A stretch of DNA of 49,122 bases. Origin: Psychromonas arctica DSM 14288 (GTDB lineage Bacteria; Pseudomonadota; Gammaproteobacteria; Enterobacterales; Psychromonadaceae). Location: positions 48,401-97,522 of the forward strand of contig NZ_KI519478.1 of NCBI RefSeq assembly GCF_000482725.1, read 5' to 3'. A model generated the notes under the pieces. The model was not told the origin of the DNA and searched no databases. It was given only the letters and a program-made list of their open reading frames with translations. Below are positions 9,082 through 16,866 of this stretch, one piece after another (within the stretch, counting starts at the first letter, position 1; each line of letters starts with the position of its first letter). The position numbers and the translations under genes were made by a program.

Positions 9082-9498
9082 TTATTGCTCTAAATACTTA
9101 GTGAAGAGTAGGTTTTCAACGGGTCTGGTACCAATAAATTCAAACAGCACATCATTTACCTCTGTTAAACAACGTTGCCTGATCGCATCACGCTCGCTAT
9201 TAGATTTGATTTGGCTTTCATTTTGTTCGCCAAAAATAGTAATAATACGATCCCTAATTAATGGCGCATTCATTTCTACCTGCTCATAAGCAGTGCTCGA
9301 TTTAACCATTAAATCAACACGTAAGCGTACGTAACCTAAACGTTTTCCGGGTTTAATATAGTTAGTGATAATATCTGGGCTCAATGCGAAATATTGATAA
9401 TCAGGGGCTTGTTGCCCTTCTTCCTCTTCAGCAACTACCGAGGTAAGCGGTGCAAGTAGTGCAAAATAAAGCACACACAAAAACACTTTTTTAAGCAT
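9082..9498 (-). CDS. Secreted orphan FliL-domain protein
   Basis: I place the start at the ATG at 9498 because the ribosome-binding site AAGGA lies 7-8 bases upstream, inside a longer TTG-initiated frame. The 138-aa product has an N-terminal hydrophobic stretch ending in V-V-A-E-E-E-E, which looks like a cleavable signal peptide or a single anchor. The rest resembles the FliL periplasmic domain (Y-V-R-L-R-V-D-L-M-V, L-I-R-D-R-I-I, then a helical tail). Flagellar FliL stabilises stators, but no flagellar gene is in the window. Related orphan FliL-like proteins sit beside glpG and ubiC in other marine gammaproteobacteria, as far as I recall. The role is unknown; membership in the FliL family is probable. 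Confidence 0.75.
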   Translation of the reverse strand: MLKKVFLCVLYFALLAPLTSVVAEEEEGQQAPDYQYFALSPDIITNYIKPGKRLGYVRLRVDLMVKSSTAYEQVEMNAPLIRDRIITIFGEQNESQIKSNSERDAIRQRCLTEVNDVLFEFIGTRPVENLLFTKYLEQ

Positions 9499-9819
9499 AG
9501 TTAATTCCTTCAAGGAAAGATGTTAATATTTTTGAACAGTATATACCCATTACCATTCGAGATACCAAAATCAGCAAGGCATAAGGTTGAAGATCTAATG
9601 GGTTAAATCGATATTTCAAAACAACTAAGACATTTGCTGCACGGCCTCCCCTGTGAGTCACTAACTCGGAAACCTATACTGGGTCCATTGTCACCATATT
9701 ACGCCTTGTTTTGGACTGAATAGTGCATCTTGATTGGCAGCAGGTATAATAGCTTAATAATAAAGTGTTTGCTTGATGTGGGCAGATAAAATAACTGGTT
9801 TTTTAAATTAAAGGTTTGT
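9499..9819. other. Gene-free interval with a short inverted repeat
   Basis: This interval between the divergent FliL-like gene and ubiC codes for nothing I recognise. ACCCATTA at 9545-9552 recurs inverted at 9596-9603. The stretch 9640-9760 is slightly richer in G and C than its surroundings and has no open frame of note. It may be the remnant of a small dispersed repeat, but only one copy is visible. It must also hold the ubiC promoter; TATAAT at 9746-9751 is a candidate -10. Confidence 0.4.
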
Positions 9820-10377
9820 ATGTTTAATCAAATGCTTAACATTGCGTCATCAACTCAATGGCAAGAAAATAGTAAATCGCAAAATTGTACCAAATACATT
9901 CTGTCGTGGTTATTAGATGAAACATCTTTGACTAAGAAACTTGAAAAAAAATGCCAAGAGTTTACGGTAGAGGTTAAGCAACAGCTTAATACAAATGCCG
10001 AACAAGCAACACTTTCCCCACATTTTCCCGTACCAGAACAAGTTTTAGTCCGAGAAGTCCTTTTATATTGTGATGGTATACCTAATGTCTTCGCGCAAAC
10101 AGAAATCCCTTACAGTACACTATCAGACAAACAACAAAACTTAGCTAATCTTGGAACTGAACCCTTAGGGAGAGTTATATTTCAAGATAAAACATTACAA
10201 CGCAGTAATATTGAAATTGCTGAATTTACAGTTGGTTCTCCATTACATCTGTATTGCGCCTCATTACAACAACCTTGCGAACATTCTTTATGGGCAAGAC
10301 GCTCTATTTTTTATATTGAAAATAAACCCTTACTCGTTAGTGAAGTATTTTTACCTGCTTCAGGAATTTACTCATGA
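9820..10377 (+). CDS. ubiC: Chorismate pyruvate-lyase UbiC
   Basis: UbiC splits chorismate into pyruvate and 4-hydroxybenzoate, the first committed step of ubiquinone synthesis. The 185-aa protein has the family motifs V-R-E-V-L-L with Arg78, L-G-x-x-x-L-G, and the C-terminal W-A-R-R-S followed by S-E-V-F-L-P with Glu175, which correspond to the catalytic Arg and Glu of the E. coli enzyme. It is soluble and slightly longer than E. coli UbiC (165 aa), with the extra length at the N-terminus. Its stop overlaps the ubiA start by four bases (ATGA), so the two are translationally coupled. An AAAGG ribosome-binding site precedes the ATG. Confidence 0.93.
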   Translation: MFNQMLNIASSTQWQENSKSQNCTKYILSWLLDETSLTKKLEKKCQEFTVEVKQQLNTNAEQATLSPHFPVPEQVLVREVLLYCDGIPNVFAQTEIPYSTLSDKQQNLANLGTEPLGRVIFQDKTLQRSNIEIAEFTVGSPLHLYCASLQQPCEHSLWARRSIFYIENKPLLVSEVFLPASGIYS

Positions 10378-11246
10378 CCGCATATTTGACCCCAGCTAAA
10401 CGTCAAGCTTTTTTAGAGTTAATGCGTGTTGATAAACCAATTGGTACCTTGCTTTTGTTATGGCCTACTTTATGGGCATTGTGGATGGCAGCGCAAGGCT
10501 TACCAGATATAAATGTTTTGATTGTTTTTTGTCTGGGTGTGTTTTTTATGCGCAGCGCAGGCTGTGTAATCAATGACTTTGCCGATAGAAAAGTGGATGG
10601 ATTTGTCACTCGAACCAAAAACCGTCCATTACCTTCAGGAAGAGCCACCAGCAAAGAGGCCGTATATTTATTTTTAGGGTTATCTTTATGTTCTTTTTTA
10701 TTGGTACTAACGCAAAATAATTTAACCATTCAACTGTCTGTTATCGGTTTGTTTCTTGCGTTTATTTATCCCTTTATGAAGCGTTTTACCCATGTACCTC
10801 AATTTGTATTAGGGCTTGCTTTTAGTTGGTCGATACCAATGGCTTACGCAGCGCAAGCAAATACATTATCTAATACTATTTGGCTTCTGTTTATTGCAAA
10901 TATTACCTGGACTGTCGCCTATGACACTATGTACGGCATGGTTGATAAAGAAGATGATCTTAAAATAGGCATAAAATCCACCGCCATCTTATTTGGGCAA
11001 TATGACAAGTTAATTATTGCTCTATTACAAATTATGACCTTAATATTGTTAATTATTGTGGGCCTCATAGAAAATCTAAATTGGCTTTATTATGGGGCTT
11101 TAGTGGTGGCAGGTTTGCTCTTTTTACAGCAACAAAAAAGCATTAAAAGTCGCGATGAAAAAGCCTGTTTTAAAGCTTTTCTAGATAACAACTATGTGGG
11201 TTTAGTGATATTTATCGGTTTTATCCTCACTTATTTATTCCCCTAA
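10374..11246 (+). CDS. ubiA: 4-hydroxybenzoate octaprenyltransferase UbiA
   Basis: UbiA attaches the polyprenyl chain to 4-hydroxybenzoate in the inner membrane, using the product of UbiC encoded just upstream. The 290-aa protein shows about eight to nine hydrophobic helices and both Mg-binding aspartate motifs: N-D-x-x-D-x-x-x-D at residues 67-75 and Y-D-T-M-Y-x-x-x-D-K-E-D-D near 182-195. Length matches the family. It ends the ubiCA operon and is followed by a strong stem-loop terminator shared with the converging flavoprotein gene. Confidence 0.96.
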   Translation: MTAYLTPAKRQAFLELMRVDKPIGTLLLLWPTLWALWMAAQGLPDINVLIVFCLGVFFMRSAGCVINDFADRKVDGFVTRTKNRPLPSGRATSKEAVYLFLGLSLCSFLLVLTQNNLTIQLSVIGLFLAFIYPFMKRFTHVPQFVLGLAFSWSIPMAYAAQANTLSNTIWLLFIANITWTVAYDTMYGMVDKEDDLKIGIKSTAILFGQYDKLIIALLQIMTLILLIIVGLIENLNWLYYGALVVAGLLFLQQQKSIKSRDEKACFKAFLDNNYVGLVIFIGFILTYLFP

Positions 11247-11291
11247 ATCAGCAAAGCTCACCAGTTAAAGGTTATCTCAGCTATCCCCCGT

Positions 11292-11324
11292 AAAAAAACG
11301 GTTAACTCTCACTAACCGTTTTTT
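11292..11324. terminator. Bidirectional terminator after ubiA
   Basis: A 12-bp perfect stem (11293-11304 with 11313-11324) has an 8-base loop and is flanked by an A tract on the left and a T tract on the right. It can terminate ubiA on the + strand and the converging flavoprotein gene on the minus strand. Confidence 0.88.
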
Positions 11325-11355
11325 GCTAACAGATAACATGACTGGTTGTTGTCAA

Positions 11356-12807
11356 TTAACAACCCGGACCACATTCCATACACTCGCTGATCATTGCCGA
11401 GCCTAGTTTTAATTTAGCATTCAAATCACGCAACGCCGTTCTCACTCCTTCTTCAATAACCGGATGGTAGAAAGGCATATCTAACATTTGCGATATAGTC
11501 ATACGGTTCTGATGTGCCCAAGCTAAAAGGTGCGCAAGATGTTCAGCTTGTGGACCAATAATTTCAGCCCCTAAAAAGCGACCTGTACCTTGTTCACCGT
11601 AAAGGTTTAATAGCCCTTTATTCTTTAACATGACGCGGCTACGACCTTGGTTTTCAAAGGAGACACTACCTGTTTCAAAACACCCACAACCAGAAAACTT
11701 CTCTGTTATCTGTTTATGACTAAGGCCAACCATCGCTAATTGTGGATCGGTAAACACAGCAGCGATTGATGAACGACGTAAACCGACACGAATATTTGGG
11801 TAAACGCCCGCATTACTGCCTGCAATTTTACCTTGGTCTGCCGCTTCATGTAATAATGGAATTTGATTACTCGCATCACCAGCAATAAAAATGGTCTGCA
11901 CAGAGGTTTGCATTGTATAAGGGTCCGCAATCGGTACACCACGACCATCACTTTCTAGTTGAATATTCTCTAAACCTAAGTTATCAACATTTGGACGACG
12001 TCCGGTTGCTGCGAGTACATATTCAACTTCTTTAATTTGTTCAACACCTTGTTTATCAATATAAGTGATTTCAACTAACTCACCTTTACGTTGCATATTT
12101 TTTACATTCGCGTCGGCATCTAAATAAAATTCATCGCTAAACGCTTTTTCTGCATAAGCCATGACTTCAGGATCGGTAAAGGGACCTACTTGCCCACCCA
12201 TTCCAAACATTAAGACTTCAACACCTAAACGATGTAACGACTGCCCTAATTCTAATCCAATCACACCAGGGCCAAATACTGCTACTGATTTTGGTAAATC
12301 CATCCAATCAAATACATCATCATTAACAACTAGCTTATCACCAAGGTCATTCCAAACGGGTGGATAACTTGGACGAGATCCTGTTGCAATAACAATACGC
12401 TCTGCATTAACAATTGTATGATCGTCTATCTGTAATTGTGTTTCTGATATAAACGTTGCTTTACCAATTAATTTTTCATCAGCATTAATTTCATCAACCG
12501 CTTCAACAACAAAACCAACAAAACGATCACGCTCATCACGTACACGTTGCATCACTTTTTTACCGTCAACGCGAACATCACCATCAACAAATACACCAAA
12601 GGGTTCAGTATGCGCAGCACTATGTGCCGCTTCGGCAGCTGCAATTAACAGTTTGCTTGGCATACAACCAACACGAGCACAGGTAGTTCCAAATTTTCCA
12701 CCTTCAATTAATACCACTGAGTCTGTTTTTTCTTTAGCTGCTCGGTAAGCTGCTAAACCAGCTGTGCCACCACCGATAACGGCAACTTGTACATTAATTT
12801 GCTTCAT
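11356..12807 (-). CDS. Dihydrolipoamide dehydrogenase-like flavoprotein disulfide reductase with Cys-rich tail
   Basis: This 483-aa protein is a class I FAD/NAD(P)H disulfide oxidoreductase. The FAD motif G-G-G-T-A-G is at residues 12-17, the redox-active pair Cys43-x4-Cys48 sits in T-T-C-A-R-V-G-C, a second Rossmann motif G-P-G-V-I-G-L-E lies near the middle, and the dimer-interface catalytic H448-P-x-x-E452 is intact. No E1 or E2 genes of pyruvate or 2-oxoglutarate dehydrogenase are near, so it is not a standard E3. The C-terminus carries C-M-E-C-G-P-G-C (Cys476, 479, 483), an unusual tail recalling those that relay electrons in mercuric and thioredoxin reductases. The gene downstream of the peroxiredoxin-glutaredoxin fusion, on the same strand, raises the idea of a shared thiol pathway. 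The substrate is unknown. Confidence 0.85.
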   Translation of the reverse strand: MKQINVQVAVIGGGTAGLAAYRAAKEKTDSVVLIEGGKFGTTCARVGCMPSKLLIAAAEAAHSAAHTEPFGVFVDGDVRVDGKKVMQRVRDERDRFVGFVVEAVDEINADEKLIGKATFISETQLQIDDHTIVNAERIVIATGSRPSYPPVWNDLGDKLVVNDDVFDWMDLPKSVAVFGPGVIGLELGQSLHRLGVEVLMFGMGGQVGPFTDPEVMAYAEKAFSDEFYLDADANVKNMQRKGELVEITYIDKQGVEQIKEVEYVLAATGRRPNVDNLGLENIQLESDGRGVPIADPYTMQTSVQTIFIAGDASNQIPLLHEAADQGKIAGSNAGVYPNIRVGLRRSSIAAVFTDPQLAMVGLSHKQITEKFSGCGCFETGSVSFENQGRSRVMLKNKGLLNLYGEQGTGRFLGAEIIGPQAEHLAHLLAWAHQNRMTISQMLDMPFYHPVIEEGVRTALRDLNAKLKLGSAMISECMECGPGC

Positions 12808-12848
12808 ATTGTTTCCCGATTTTTGTTGATTTATTGAATTTTGGATTT

Positions 12849-12882
12849 AAAAAAAGCGCATGTCAGAAATTCAACATGCGCT
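12849..12882 (-). terminator. Terminator of the peroxiredoxin-glutaredoxin gene
   Basis: A 9-bp stem AGCGCATGT/ACATGCGCT (12855-12863 with 12874-12882) with a 10-base loop is followed on the minus strand by seven T's (complement of 12849-12855). It should separate this gene from the flavoprotein gene downstream, apart from any readthrough. Confidence 0.85.
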
Positions 12883-12904
12883 ATTAAACTAATTACTTAG
12901 TCAA

Positions 12905-13636
12905 CTAGCTATTTGCGTAGGCTATAGCTGCTTCACTATCACCAAGATGCTTACCATCTACAAAAATTTGTGGCACTGTCGTTTGTCCTGATACAGCTTT
13001 TAGCGTTACGCTAGTTGCATCAGTACCTAAAACAACTTCTTCAAAACCAATACCGTTCTCTTTAAGTGCTGCTTTCGCTTTTGCACAGAAAGGACAACCA
13101 GGTTTAGTAAAGATAGTTACCGCAGCTGGTGCTTTAGCATTTGGGTTAATGTAGTTCAACATAGTATCCGCATCAGATACTTCAAACGGGTCGCCCGGCT
13201 GGTTTGGCTCGATGAACATTTTTTCAATCACGCCATCTTTGACCAGCATACTGTAACGCCAGCTACGCTTGCCAAAACCGATATCACTCTTATCGACTAA
13301 CATGCCCATACCTTCAGCAAATGCACCAGTACCATCTGGAACAACAGTAATATTTTCAGCTTCTTGATCTGCAAGCCATGCATTCATTACAAAGGTATCA
13401 TTCACACTTAGACAAACAATATCGTCTACACCATTCTTTTTAAATACACCCGCTAACTCGTTGTAACGTGGTAAATGTGTAGAAGAACATGTTGGAGTGA
13501 AGGCACCAGGCAATGCAAATACAACAACTGTTTTACCTTTGAATAATTGATCAGTTGAAACATTTACCCATTCATCACCTTGACGAGTTGGAAAAGTAAC
13601 ATTTGGTACGCTTTGACCTTCGATATTATCTAACAT
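12905..13636 (-). CDS. Peroxiredoxin-glutaredoxin fusion (hybrid Prx5/Grx peroxidase)
   Basis: This 243-aa cytosolic protein reduces hydrogen peroxide and organic peroxides using glutathione. The N-terminal Prx5-type domain (about 1-165) has the peroxidatic Cys50 in P-G-A-F-T-P-T-C. The C-terminal glutaredoxin domain (about 172-243) has the redox motif C-P-F-C at 181-184 and the T-V-P cis-proline. The same two-domain layout is known for the Haemophilus influenzae hybrid Prx5 (PGdx), where the glutaredoxin domain recycles the peroxidase domain within one chain. A ribosome-binding site AGGAG is well placed. The upstream region holds OxyR-like half-sites, so peroxide induction is likely. The gene has its own terminator. 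Confidence 0.95.
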   Translation of the reverse strand: MLDNIEGQSVPNVTFPTRQGDEWVNVSTDQLFKGKTVVVFALPGAFTPTCSSTHLPRYNELAGVFKKNGVDDIVCLSVNDTFVMNAWLADQEAENITVVPDGTGAFAEGMGMLVDKSDIGFGKRSWRYSMLVKDGVIEKMFIEPNQPGDPFEVSDADTMLNYINPNAKAPAAVTIFTKPGCPFCAKAKAALKENGIGFEEVVLGTDATSVTLKAVSGQTTVPQIFVDGKHLGDSEAAIAYANS

Positions 13637-13717
13637 TTGTAGCTCCTAATAATTATCAATTGTAGTTTTAAGTTTGCTAACAAGCTGTTGCTTGCTGCGA
13701 TGGAGTTATTATGCAAA

Positions 13718-13745
13718 ATAAACGATAATAGTTAAAATCGTTTAT
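13718..13745 (-). repeat. Inverted repeat ATAAACGAT upstream of the peroxidase gene
   Basis: ATAAACGAT (13718-13726) and ATCGTTTAT (13737-13745) form a 9-bp stem with a 10-base spacer that contains one ATAGTTAAAA copy. It could end rep transcription on the minus strand or be part of the peroxidase operator. No clean T tract follows. Confidence 0.4.
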
Positions 13746-13793
13746 TATTTGCAAAGTGATAGTTAAAACCTATTTAAAGTAGTTTTTAACTAT
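13728..13793 (-). promoter_or_regulatory. Candidate OxyR operator upstream of the peroxiredoxin-glutaredoxin gene
   Basis: The E. coli OxyR consensus is two ATAGnTnnnAnCTAT half-operators. Here 13759-13773 reads ATAGTTAAAACCTAT, a full match, and 13779-13793 reads GTAGTTTTTAACTAT, one mismatch. They are 20 bp apart, start to start, whereas the consensus spacing is 22. A further ATAGTTAAAA lies at 13728-13737, next to a possible -35 (minus-strand TTTAAC) with -10 CATAAT near 13713. The two outer arms also form an 11-bp inverted repeat (13758-13768 with 13784-13794). The match to the consensus is seen; binding is inferred. Confidence 0.6.
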
Positions 13794-13823
13794 CAAATTT
13801 TATAATTTTCATCGTATAGACTA

Positions 13824-15833
13824 TTAATCAAATAATGCTTTCAAACTTGCAATCCCTTTATCTGCTAATTGTTTCTTTTGCTCATCAGTACGTTTTTTAG
13901 GCCCACTTTCCCATTCCACATCTTCCTGTGGTAATTCATTTAAAAAACGACTCGGTGTTGGTTTAATGACCTCACCATACTGACTTCGTTCCTTAGCTAA
14001 AGTAAAAGTTAATTCCTTTTGTGCTCGCGTAATACCGACATACGCTAAACGTCGCTCCTCTTCTACATTATCTTCATCGATACTGACCTGATGTGGTAAT
14101 AACCCTTCTTCCATACCAATCATATATACGTAAGGAAACTCTAGTCCTTTCGATGCATGCAAGGTCATCAACTGTACTTGATCTAATTCTTCTTCACTTT
14201 CATTACGAGATAACATATCACGTAGAGTAAGACGTGCAACCACTTGCTCTAGTGTCATCTCTTCATCAAGATCATCACCCTTGAGCATTTCAGTGACCCA
14301 TTTGAATAATGTCGACACGTTCTTCATTTGCATTTCAGCCGCCTTCGGGCTCGGGCTACTTTCATACAACCAGTCTTCGTAACCTATATCACGAATTAAG
14401 TCGCGGACGACATCAATATCATCTTCTGTCTTCAAACGGTGATTTAATTCAACTAACCACTTTGTAAAAGCTTGTACAGACTGAAGCCCCTTGCCATTCA
14501 AGGTTTGCTCTAAACCAATTTCAAAGCTTGCAGCAAACATACTGATATGACGTAAATTAGCATAATTACCTAACTTTTCGCGACTCACGGCACCAATGCC
14601 TCTGGGTGGTTTATTGACCACACGAATAAAGGCATTTTCATCATCATGATTAACTAAAAGCTTTAAATACGCCATGATGTCTTTCACTTCACTACGCGCG
14701 AAAAAGGAAGTACCACCGCTTATTTTGTAGGGAATACGATTTTCCATCATCACTTTTTCTAATAAACGACTTTGATGATTACCTCGATACAGTACGGCAT
14801 AGTCTTTAAAGTTGGCGCCATTCATAAACTTATGGCCCGATAACTCCATCACCACCCGTTCAGCCTCATGTTGTTCATTTTTAGCAAATAAAACTTTGAT
14901 TGACTCTCCATAGGCTAATTCGCTAAATAAGCGTTTATCAAATTCATGCGGATTATTAGCAATTAATACATTGGCCGCTTTTAACACCCGTTGGCTAGAT
15001 CGATAGTTTTGTTCTAGTTTAATCACCTTTAATTGTGGAAAATCCCTTTGTAGAAGTACTAAGTTTTCTGGTCGAGCACCACGCCAAGAATAGATAGATT
15101 GATCATCATCCCCTACCACAGTGAAGCGGGCACGTTCACCCACCAAGGATTTAATTAATTCATACTGACTAGTATTTGTATCCTGATACTCATCCACTAA
15201 TAAATAGCGAATTTTTTTCTGCCAACGTAAGCGCACCTCTTCTTTATGTTTCAGTAATAAAGTTGGCAAAACAATAAGATCATCGAAATCTAAGGCATTG
15301 TAGGCTTTTAGCTGACGTTGATATAAATCGTAGCAATGGGCAAAAATAACATCACGCTCACCTTTTGCTTGTTTAATCGCTTGAGGCGGCAATATTAATG
15401 CATTCTTCCAATTTGAGATTTGTGTCACTAACGCTTTTAAAAGATCAGTATCTTCTTTGAGTTGTTTTTCAGTGAGTTCTTTTAATAACGCTAACGTATC
15501 TTGATCATCAAACAAAGTGAAACCAGCTTTCATACCCAGTGTTTTCACTTCACGCTTAATAATCTCTAGACCCAATGAATGAAAAGTAGATACCATCAAC
15601 CCACGCGACTCTTTTCGCCCTAAGGTTTGACTAACGCGCTCTTTCATTTCTCGAGCGGCTTTATTAGTAAACGTTACCGCCACAATGTTTTTTGCCTGGT
15701 AATCACAATGCTGTACTAAATAGGCGATTTTATTGGTTATAACGCGGGTTTTACCACTGCCTGCACCAGCAAGCACCAAACAAGGTCCGGAGATCATTTT
15801 GACAGCGGCATCTTGTCCTGGATTTAATTTCAT
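13824..15833 (-). CDS. rep: ATP-dependent DNA helicase Rep
   Basis: Rep is a superfamily 1A 3'-5' helicase that clears proteins ahead of the replication fork and works with DnaB. The 669-aa product is close to the E. coli length of 673 aa. It begins M-K-L-N-P-G-Q, has Walker A A-G-A-G-S-G-K-T at residues 22-29, motif Ia [11 protein letters not shown], motif II D-E-Y-Q-D-T, the Q-S-I-Y-S-W-R-G-A motif III and the [13 protein letters not shown] motif V. Similarity runs all along to Rep and is closer than to UvrD. An AGGA ribosome-binding site precedes the ATG. It stands alone, reading away from the efflux operon. Confidence 0.97.
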   Translation of the reverse strand: MKLNPGQDAAVKMISGPCLVLAGAGSGKTRVITNKIAYLVQHCDYQAKNIVAVTFTNKAAREMKERVSQTLGRKESRGLMVSTFHSLGLEIIKREVKTLGMKAGFTLFDDQDTLALLKELTEKQLKEDTDLLKALVTQISNWKNALILPPQAIKQAKGERDVIFAHCYDLYQRQLKAYNALDFDDLIVLPTLLLKHKEEVRLRWQKKIRYLLVDEYQDTNTSQYELIKSLVGERARFTVVGDDDQSIYSWRGARPENLVLLQRDFPQLKVIKLEQNYRSSQRVLKAANVLIANNPHEFDKRLFSELAYGESIKVLFAKNEQHEAERVVMELSGHKFMNGANFKDYAVLYRGNHQSRLLEKVMMENRIPYKISGGTSFFARSEVKDIMAYLKLLVNHDDENAFIRVVNKPPRGIGAVSREKLGNYANLRHISMFAASFEIGLEQTLNGKGLQSVQAFTKWLVELNHRLKTEDDIDVVRDLIRDIGYEDWLYESSPSPKAAEMQMKNVSTLFKWVTEMLKGDDLDEEMTLEQVVARLTLRDMLSRNESEEELDQVQLMTLHASKGLEFPYVYMIGMEEGLLPHQVSIDEDNVEEERRLAYVGITRAQKELTFTLAKERSQYGEVIKPTPSRFLNELPQEDVEWESGPKKRTDEQKKQLADKGIASLKALFD

Positions 15834-16168
15834 GACATTTCCTAAAAAAATAAAAAGCAGTTTGATTCTACTTATCTTTTAACTGAAAGCTAGTCTCTGA
15901 TTTTTAGCCTTCAGGATCTAACCTCAAACTGAGGTAGTAGAGGTACTTCGCTAGTGAATGATTACAACACTAATGACATCACAGATAAATTAAGAACCAA
16001 CTTATATAGGAATAGCCGCTTTGCTTGGTTTTATTTATCGCACGCTGAAATTATTTGCTTTAAAACAAAACCGAAATAGAAATAGCAACGTATCTATTCA
16101 CTTATCAATGCACCTAACTCAACACACCTAAAAAGTTACCTATGAAGGTATCGAATCATAAAGAGTTG

Positions 16169-16198
16169 TTGGATATGGGTTTATTGGATATAGGTTTA
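16169..16198 (+). repeat. Two-copy 15-bp tandem repeat
   Basis: TTGGATATGGGTTTA (16169-16183) is followed directly by TTGGATATAGGTTTA (16184-16198), one mismatch. It lies 50-80 bp upstream of the efflux operator. It may be a slippage duplication. Confidence 0.75.
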
Positions 16199-16247
16199 TT
16201 TTAGAAATATTTAGATTTTTTATTGCAATAACGCGCTATTAAACGAT

Positions 16248-16261
16248 AATGAACATTCATT
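16248..16261 (+). promoter_or_regulatory. Candidate TetR-type operator for the efflux operon
   Basis: AATGAACATTCATT is a 6+6 palindrome with a 2-base centre, 20 bp upstream of the TetR gene start. A further TCATT follows, giving overlapping half-sites. TetR repressors of RND operons usually bind such dyads over their own promoter, so autoregulation is expected; binding is inferred. Confidence 0.5.
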
Positions 16262-16280
16262 CATTTTTAATTGTAGAACT

Positions 16281-16862
16281 ATGGATAAACGTACTCAAAT
16301 TCTAAATGCAGCAGAAAGTATTCTTGCACAACATGGTTTTTATGCCTTCTCGATGCATCATTTAGCAGAAACAGCGGGCGTTGCAGCAGGCACTATCTAT
16401 CGTTATTTTGAAAATAAAGAGGCATTAATGGATGCCCTTCAAGTGTTTATTCGCAAAGAAGCCGCTAATGATGTTTTTACTGGTTGGCAAGATAGCTTCA
16501 CTGCGAAACAAAAGTACGATTTGATGTGGAATAATGTCTTTGATGCGGTACTAGCAAACCCGAAACGTCTGATTGTCATCGAAATGCTACATTGCGTCCC
16601 TAATATCAACCAAGCACAAATAACGTTATTGGACGATATTGCCTTTAAGCGTCTTATTGATTTTTACCAACAAGGCATCACAACAGCACGATTTTTAGAT
16701 TGGCAGCTCTTAGCCTTAATGGCAGTCAGCTTTGATACTTCAATTAACCTAGCAAAAAGAATAATACGCAATGAGCTTACTTTTGATCAACAACAGTTAG
16801 ATCAAGTGAGAGAAGCTTCATGGGCGATTATTCAAAACCCAAATTTTAACCAACAGGACTAA
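16281..16862 (+). CDS. TetR/AcrR-family transcriptional repressor of the efflux operon
   Basis: The 193-aa protein has the typical N-terminal TetR helix-turn-helix: an I-L-N-A-A-E-S-I-L-A helix near residues 7-16 and A-G-V-A-A-G-T-I-Y-R-Y-F near 33-44, followed by a helical ligand-binding domain of no recognisable specificity. It is the first gene of a three-gene operon with the RND adaptor and pump, four bases before the adaptor start. It most likely represses the operon until a drug or metabolite binds. A palindrome lies in its promoter. Confidence 0.9.
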   Translation: MDKRTQILNAAESILAQHGFYAFSMHHLAETAGVAAGTIYRYFENKEALMDALQVFIRKEAANDVFTGWQDSFTAKQKYDLMWNNVFDAVLANPKRLIVIEMLHCVPNINQAQITLLDDIAFKRLIDFYQQGITTARFLDWQLLALMAVSFDTSINLAKRIIRNELTFDQQQLDQVREASWAIIQNPNFNQQD

Positions 16863-16866
16863 CATA

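Larger units (their letters stand above)
15834..16280. other. Gene-free interval between rep and the efflux regulator
   Basis: This interval of about 450 bp holds the divergent promoters of rep and the TetR-type gene and codes for nothing recognisable. Visible structure: a small inverted repeat ACCTCA-AAC-TGAGGT at 15921-15935, a two-copy 15-bp tandem repeat at 16169-16198, and a TetR-type palindrome at 16248-16261. The rest is AT-rich without open frames of note. Confidence 0.5.

Noticed and set aside
10403-10729. 108-aa antisense frame within ubiA
   Set aside because: It lies wholly inside ubiA and has no domain or ribosome-binding site.
11356-12807. Standard E3 subunit of pyruvate or 2-oxoglutarate dehydrogenase
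   Set aside because: No E1 or E2 genes are near and the protein carries a Cys-rich tail not typical of E3.
13824-15833. UvrD/PcrA helicase instead of Rep
   Set aside because: Length and the N-terminal and motif sequences follow E. coli Rep along the whole protein.
16169-16198. Start of a CRISPR array
   Set aside because: Only two directly adjacent 15-bp copies exist, with no spacers and no cas genes.
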